In this document: positions 6,419 through 8,421 of the stretch, piece by piece | Layout: every line of letters begins with the position of its first letter | Position numbering within the stretch: position 1 is the stretch's first letter | Source of the DNA: Bacillota bacterium | GTDB lineage: Bacteria > Bacillota > Clostridia > Oscillospirales > Ruminococcaceae | Direction: 5' to 3' | Assembly: GCA_023388515.1 (NCBI GenBank) | Contig: JAEWGD010000008.1 | Location: forward strand, 1 to 8,421 | DNA length: 8,421 nt | Position numbers and translations under genes: made by a program | The notes under the pieces: model-generated | What the model saw: the letters and a program-made list of their open reading frames with translations, nothing else | What the model was told of the DNA's origin: nothing | The model's database searches: none

Positions 6419-6500
6419 CCGTTTGTTGTGTGAACACCCTTGCTGTTTTCCGTTTGTTCCGTGTGCAGAGTGTGAACACACTGTTCCTTTTCCGTTTGTT
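6419..6500. repeat. Iteron-like direct repeats
   Basis: CCGTTTGTT occurs three times in the same orientation (6419-6427, 6450-6458, 6492-6500); the last two copies share the longer form TTTTCCGTTTGTT. GTGTGAACAC occurs twice between them (6428-6437 and 6470-6479), and GTGAACACCCT (6430-6440) recurs inverted at 6566-6576. The spacing of the first set is 31 and 42 bases, so this is not a regular tandem array. Either protein-binding iterons or degenerate duplications would fit. Confidence 0.5.
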
Positions 6501-6539
6501 GAGTAATTACTGCTGGTTGTTTACTTGTCTCACACTCCA

Positions 6540-6573
6540 AACACCCTACCTCGTCACCACAAGGTAGGGTGTT
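6540..6573. terminator. 12-bp GC-rich hairpin, terminator-like in plus direction
   Basis: AACACCCTACCT (6540-6551) is perfectly complementary to AGGTAGGGTGTT (6562-6573), with a 10-base loop. On the plus strand it is followed by CACTTTTGTTC, an imperfect T tract. It could end a plus-strand transcript or be a structural element of the mobile DNA; no plus-strand gene needing it was found. Confidence 0.45.
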
Positions 6574-6662
6574 CACTTTTGTTCTATTACCAAATGTATC
6601 GATGGTGTGCAGGATTTCGCCTGTGGGAGAGCCGCTTAATATTAGGTGCCATAATTCTAAAA

Positions 6663-6850
6663 TTAATATTTTATAAACTTAGCCCCTGGAACGCCACAAA
6701 TACTGCATTTTTCAGGCTGCAATTTCTCGATATTTCCGCAGACCGGGCAGAGATAGTAGAAAACTTCTTCCGTCTGGTCAAGGTTCTCTAACGCTTCTTG
6801 ATAAAGCCCTGCATGAACCTCTTCCGCTTTCATTGCAAATGCGCAAGCGC
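6663..6850 (-). pseudogene. Rubrerythrin, C-terminal fragment
   Basis: The last 62 residues of a rubrerythrin-type peroxide-reducing iron protein, ending in GAKFIKY. It contains an ExxH diiron-ligand motif (EEVH) within AFAMKAEEVHAGLY and a complete rubredoxin-like iron site with the two pairs CPVC and CSIC. Rubrerythrins protect anaerobes from peroxide with a four-helix diiron domain, most of which is missing here. Upstream of about 6850 the frame loses all similarity and the sequence becomes relaxase in another frame. The remaining piece lacks a start codon with a ribosome site and most metal ligands, so it should be inactive. Confidence 0.8.
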
Positions 6851-7612
6851 CTTTTCCAAATCCGGTGGCACATCCTTTTTGCCGTACAGACAAGTTCTGG
6901 CTTGCTTGTATTCCTCCGTCCACCATGTGTTTTTCTTTCTACTGCCGGAACCGGAGAGGGCGGGTATTTCCACATCGTCCTCTGTCGGCTCGTTATCCGG
7001 ATTTGATTCATATATTTCATCCTCCAGCAGTTCAGGTTCGGGGATACCATGGGTATCCGTTCCATCATCCATGATACGGTCATCAGCGATATTTATCGCT
7101 TCTTGAATCACGACGTTTCGGATGGACTTGAATTCCTTATTCAGCGACAGAGGCACACGTTGCGGCATTTCCTGTGTATAGACGCGCAGAATTTCTTCCT
7201 TTTGTTTATACCATAAATCATACAATGTGGAAATGCGTTCATCGCGGGACAGCTCGTCTACAATGGAATCAATCATTGCCTTGACATCCGCTTTCAGATA
7301 GCCATATACTTTTTTGCCGGAGGTTTTACTGAGTCTGCCTGCAAGCTGTAAGAGCAGTTCCTCAAGTTGCGGGTGATCATAGCTGCCCGAATTGATTTGC
7401 GCAACAATCCCCGCAATGACCTCACGGCTTTGCAGGCGCAGCTTATTTCGCTGCTCCGTCTGCTTTTCGTAAACGCATAACAGATCCTGCGCAAAAATAT
7501 CCTTTGCAAAGGATGAACGCAGATTGGCAACCCCTTTCTTGGTAAGATAGCCCTCGTTCTCAACCGTAGAGTAGGCGATGAGATGCACATGGGGATGATG
7601 GCTTTCATTCCG
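6830..7612 (-). pseudogene. MobP-type relaxase, truncated at both ends
   Basis: About 260 residues of a conjugative relaxase of the MobP3-like group. It begins near the metal-binding histidine motif HHPHVHLIAYS (7583-7600). It continues with GYLTKKGVANLRSSFAKDIF, a helical middle (KQTEQR, SREVIAGIVAQINSGSYDHP) and KKVYGYLKADVKAMIDSIVDELS. An acidic linker follows, then WWTEEYKQARTCLYGKKDVPPDLEKAL, where Sel1-like repeats normally begin. Relaxases nick oriT and pilot DNA during transfer. The N-terminal part with the nicking tyrosine and the C-terminal tail are absent. The frame is continuous with the methyltransferase fragment upstream and stops at 6830 within rubrerythrin sequence. The family is assigned from remembered motifs, not by search. 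Confidence 0.75.
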
Positions 7613-8299
7613 GATTCTGCCTTTATGCCATATACCATGGCGATCCTGTGTGGTGATTGTAAACATCGGTTCATCCGGCTCTTTTATCCGTCTACCGTTT
7701 TGGCGGGTATTTTCTTTGAACGGGTTGATGATCGCTCTCGGTGCGTCCTCCATGAGTACACCCGAATGTTCACCTCTGTGGTTGCTGATGCCGGAATCCT
7801 GCCGTGCCGTAATACAGCGAGCAACATCAGTAATGTTGGGTTCTGGATTCATATCAATAAAATACAGGCCTGTTTTGCCGCCACCGCCGCCTGATCCGGC
7901 ACACTGGGTGCAAGCTACTCCGCTGCTGTCGTAGACTCTTTGCCCCTGACTGCCGCCGATGATTTGCTTAAGATTTTCTGCATGGCCGCAGGTGAGAGGA
8001 AATATTTGTCCGGCACATCGCTCATCAAGATATCCGATAATATACAGCCTTCTGCGTTGCTGGGGGACTCCGAAATATTTGCTGTTATGCACACACCATT
8101 CCAGATGATACCCCATTTCAACAAGCGCGGAGAGGATGGCTTCAAACGTCCCGCCGCAGTCATGCGATAGCAGCCCTGGCACGTTTTCCAGAAATAAAAA
8201 TGCAGGCCGTTTTTCTGCAGCGATTCGGGCAATCTCAAAGAACAGAGTGCCTCTTGTATCGTTGAATCCGAGCCGCTTTCCCGCAACCGAGAAGTGGAT
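7610..8299 (-). pseudogene. C5-cytosine DNA methyltransferase, internal fragment
   Basis: About 230 residues from the middle of a Dcm-type m5C methyltransferase. It starts HFSVAGKRLGFNDTRGTLFFEIARI, the segment that follows the catalytic PCQ motif. It then has the ENV motif (motif VI), FGVPQQRRRLYIIGYL (motif VIII), a target-recognition region with a five-glycine run, and DEPMFTITTQDRHG leading to KGRIR, near motif IX. Lost are the N-terminal AdoMet-binding motif I, the catalytic cysteine and the C-terminal motif X. An IS3-family element adjoins at 8300, and relaxase sequence replaces the C-terminus from about 7610. The enzyme cannot be active as it stands. The TTG at 8303-8305 lies inside the IS end and is not its true start. 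Confidence 0.85.
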
Positions 8300-8421
8300 T
8301 GTCAAGCCTAATTAGTACAATTTATATTCGGACAAAGTTATTTTTAAAATCTTTTGGTGATAAATAGCCCAAGCTTCCATGAATACGATGGTTATTATAC
8401 CAACTTAGGTAATCAGCAAGT
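8300..8421 (-). mobile_element. IS3-family insertion sequence, 3' end only
   Basis: The right-hand part of the window is the end of an IS3-family element whose transposase reads on the minus strand. The likely terminal inverted repeat starts TGTCAAGCCTAATTAG at 8300, just beyond the transposase stop, and begins with the 5'-TG usual for the family. DNA on the other side (below 8300) is the interior of the methyltransferase gene, so the IS seems to have inserted into it. The other end and any target duplication lie outside the window. Confidence 0.7.
8322..8421 (-). CDS. IS3-family transposase (OrfB), C-terminus, partial
   Basis: The last 32 codons of an IS3-family DDE transposase, cut by the window edge. 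The sequence YLSWYNNHRIHGSLGYLSPKDF carries the family's C-terminal integrase-core signature (WYN..R.H..LGY.SP..F). The catalytic acidic residues are upstream and outside the window, so activity cannot be judged. The stop TAA at 8322-8324 lies just before the presumed inverted repeat, as usual in IS3 elements. Base composition is AT-rich, unlike the methyltransferase and relaxase pieces. Confidence 0.88.
   Translation of the reverse strand, partial: LADYLSWYNNHRIHGSLGYLSPKDFKNNFVRI

Larger units (their letters stand above)
6237..6662. other. Gene-poor stretch with hairpins and repeats
   Basis: No convincing gene. Frames of 60-95 codons are open on both strands but overlap each other, lack ribosome binding sites and cross the repeats. 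Recognisable parts are a tRNA T-arm-like sequence at its left edge (6231-6247), a strong hairpin at 6312-6342, repeats at 6419-6500 and a hairpin at 6540-6573. The longest minus-strand frame has no stop from about 6660 down to its stop at 6352. It has a GTG but no good ribosome site at 6576, and reads as a Cys-, Thr- and Gln-rich peptide with a QTE(K/N)...VHT repeat. I treat it as mobile-element intergenic DNA. Confidence 0.5.

Noticed and set aside
6419..6500. CRISPR array
   Set aside because: Repeats are only 9-13 bases, spacing is uneven (31 and 42 bases) and there are only three copies.
6222..6506. Plus-strand 94-codon ORF
   Set aside because: It runs through the T-arm-like sequence, the 6312-6342 hairpin and the iterons, has no ribosome binding site and no recognisable domain.
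7583..7934. Plus-strand ORFs opposite the methyltransferase fragment
   Set aside because: They are antisense shadows of a GC-rich coding segment with clear m5C methyltransferase motifs on the minus strand.
6830..8305. Genuine 491-residue methyltransferase-relaxase fusion protein
   Set aside because: The frame starts with TTG inside an IS end, lacks the methyltransferase catalytic motif, AdoMet motif and the relaxase tyrosine, and ends in rubrerythrin DNA; a chance open fusion is the simpler explanation.

Overview
The window looks like low-GC DNA from an anaerobic, plant-fibre-degrading Clostridia (Ruminococcus-like). The best evidence is a secreted glycoside hydrolase family 44 enzyme that ends in a type I dockerin, which points to a cellulosome. 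AT-rich codon use and AT-rich spacers fit this placement. The species cannot be named from the sequence.

Bases 1-424 are an AT-rich regulatory region without a gene. It holds a candidate sigma-A promoter (TTGACC/TATATT) whose -10 overlaps one arm of a long inverted repeat; both arms contain an ATATTT-CAT-AAATAT-type core, which looks like a pair of operators. Then come, on the plus strand, the GH44-dockerin gene (425-2710) closed by a 16-bp hairpin terminator. Next is a two-component operon: an OmpR/PhoB-type response regulator (2828-3511, TTG start) and an 8-base-overlapping membrane histidine kinase (3504-5216). A monocistronic csaA (5404-5733) follows. The two-component pair sits behind a terminator and its own extended -10 promoter, so a link to the GH44 gene is possible but not shown.

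From about 5800 onward the character changes. Everything recognisable is on the minus strand, is incomplete, and from about 6400 to 8300 is visibly richer in G+C than the first 6 kb. Going left to right there are a frameshifted or split small-gene remnant (5841-6045), a pair of mutually exclusive hairpins acting as a terminator (6107-6156), and a short C-terminal stub (6162-6236). A non-coding stretch follows with a tRNA T-arm-like sequence, hairpins and iteron-like repeats. Then come the C-terminus of a rubrerythrin (6663-6850), the interior/C-terminal part of a MobP-type relaxase (about 6830-7612) and the middle of a C5-cytosine DNA methyltransferase (about 7610-8299). The window closes with the 3' end of an IS3-family insertion sequence (8300-8421).

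The relaxase and methyltransferase pieces are joined in one uninterrupted 491-codon reading frame, and the relaxase meets rubrerythrin in a GC-rich stretch readable in both frames. The IS edge falls within a few codons of where the catalytic PCQ motif of the methyltransferase should be. The right-hand third is best read as a graveyard of conjugative-element and accessory-gene fragments next to a chromosomal gene, or as an assembly chimera; raw reads would decide. I did not find a convincing complete novel system. The most worthwhile leads are the operator pair ahead of the GH44 gene, the three-way gene mosaic, and the repeat/hairpin stretch at 6107-6573.
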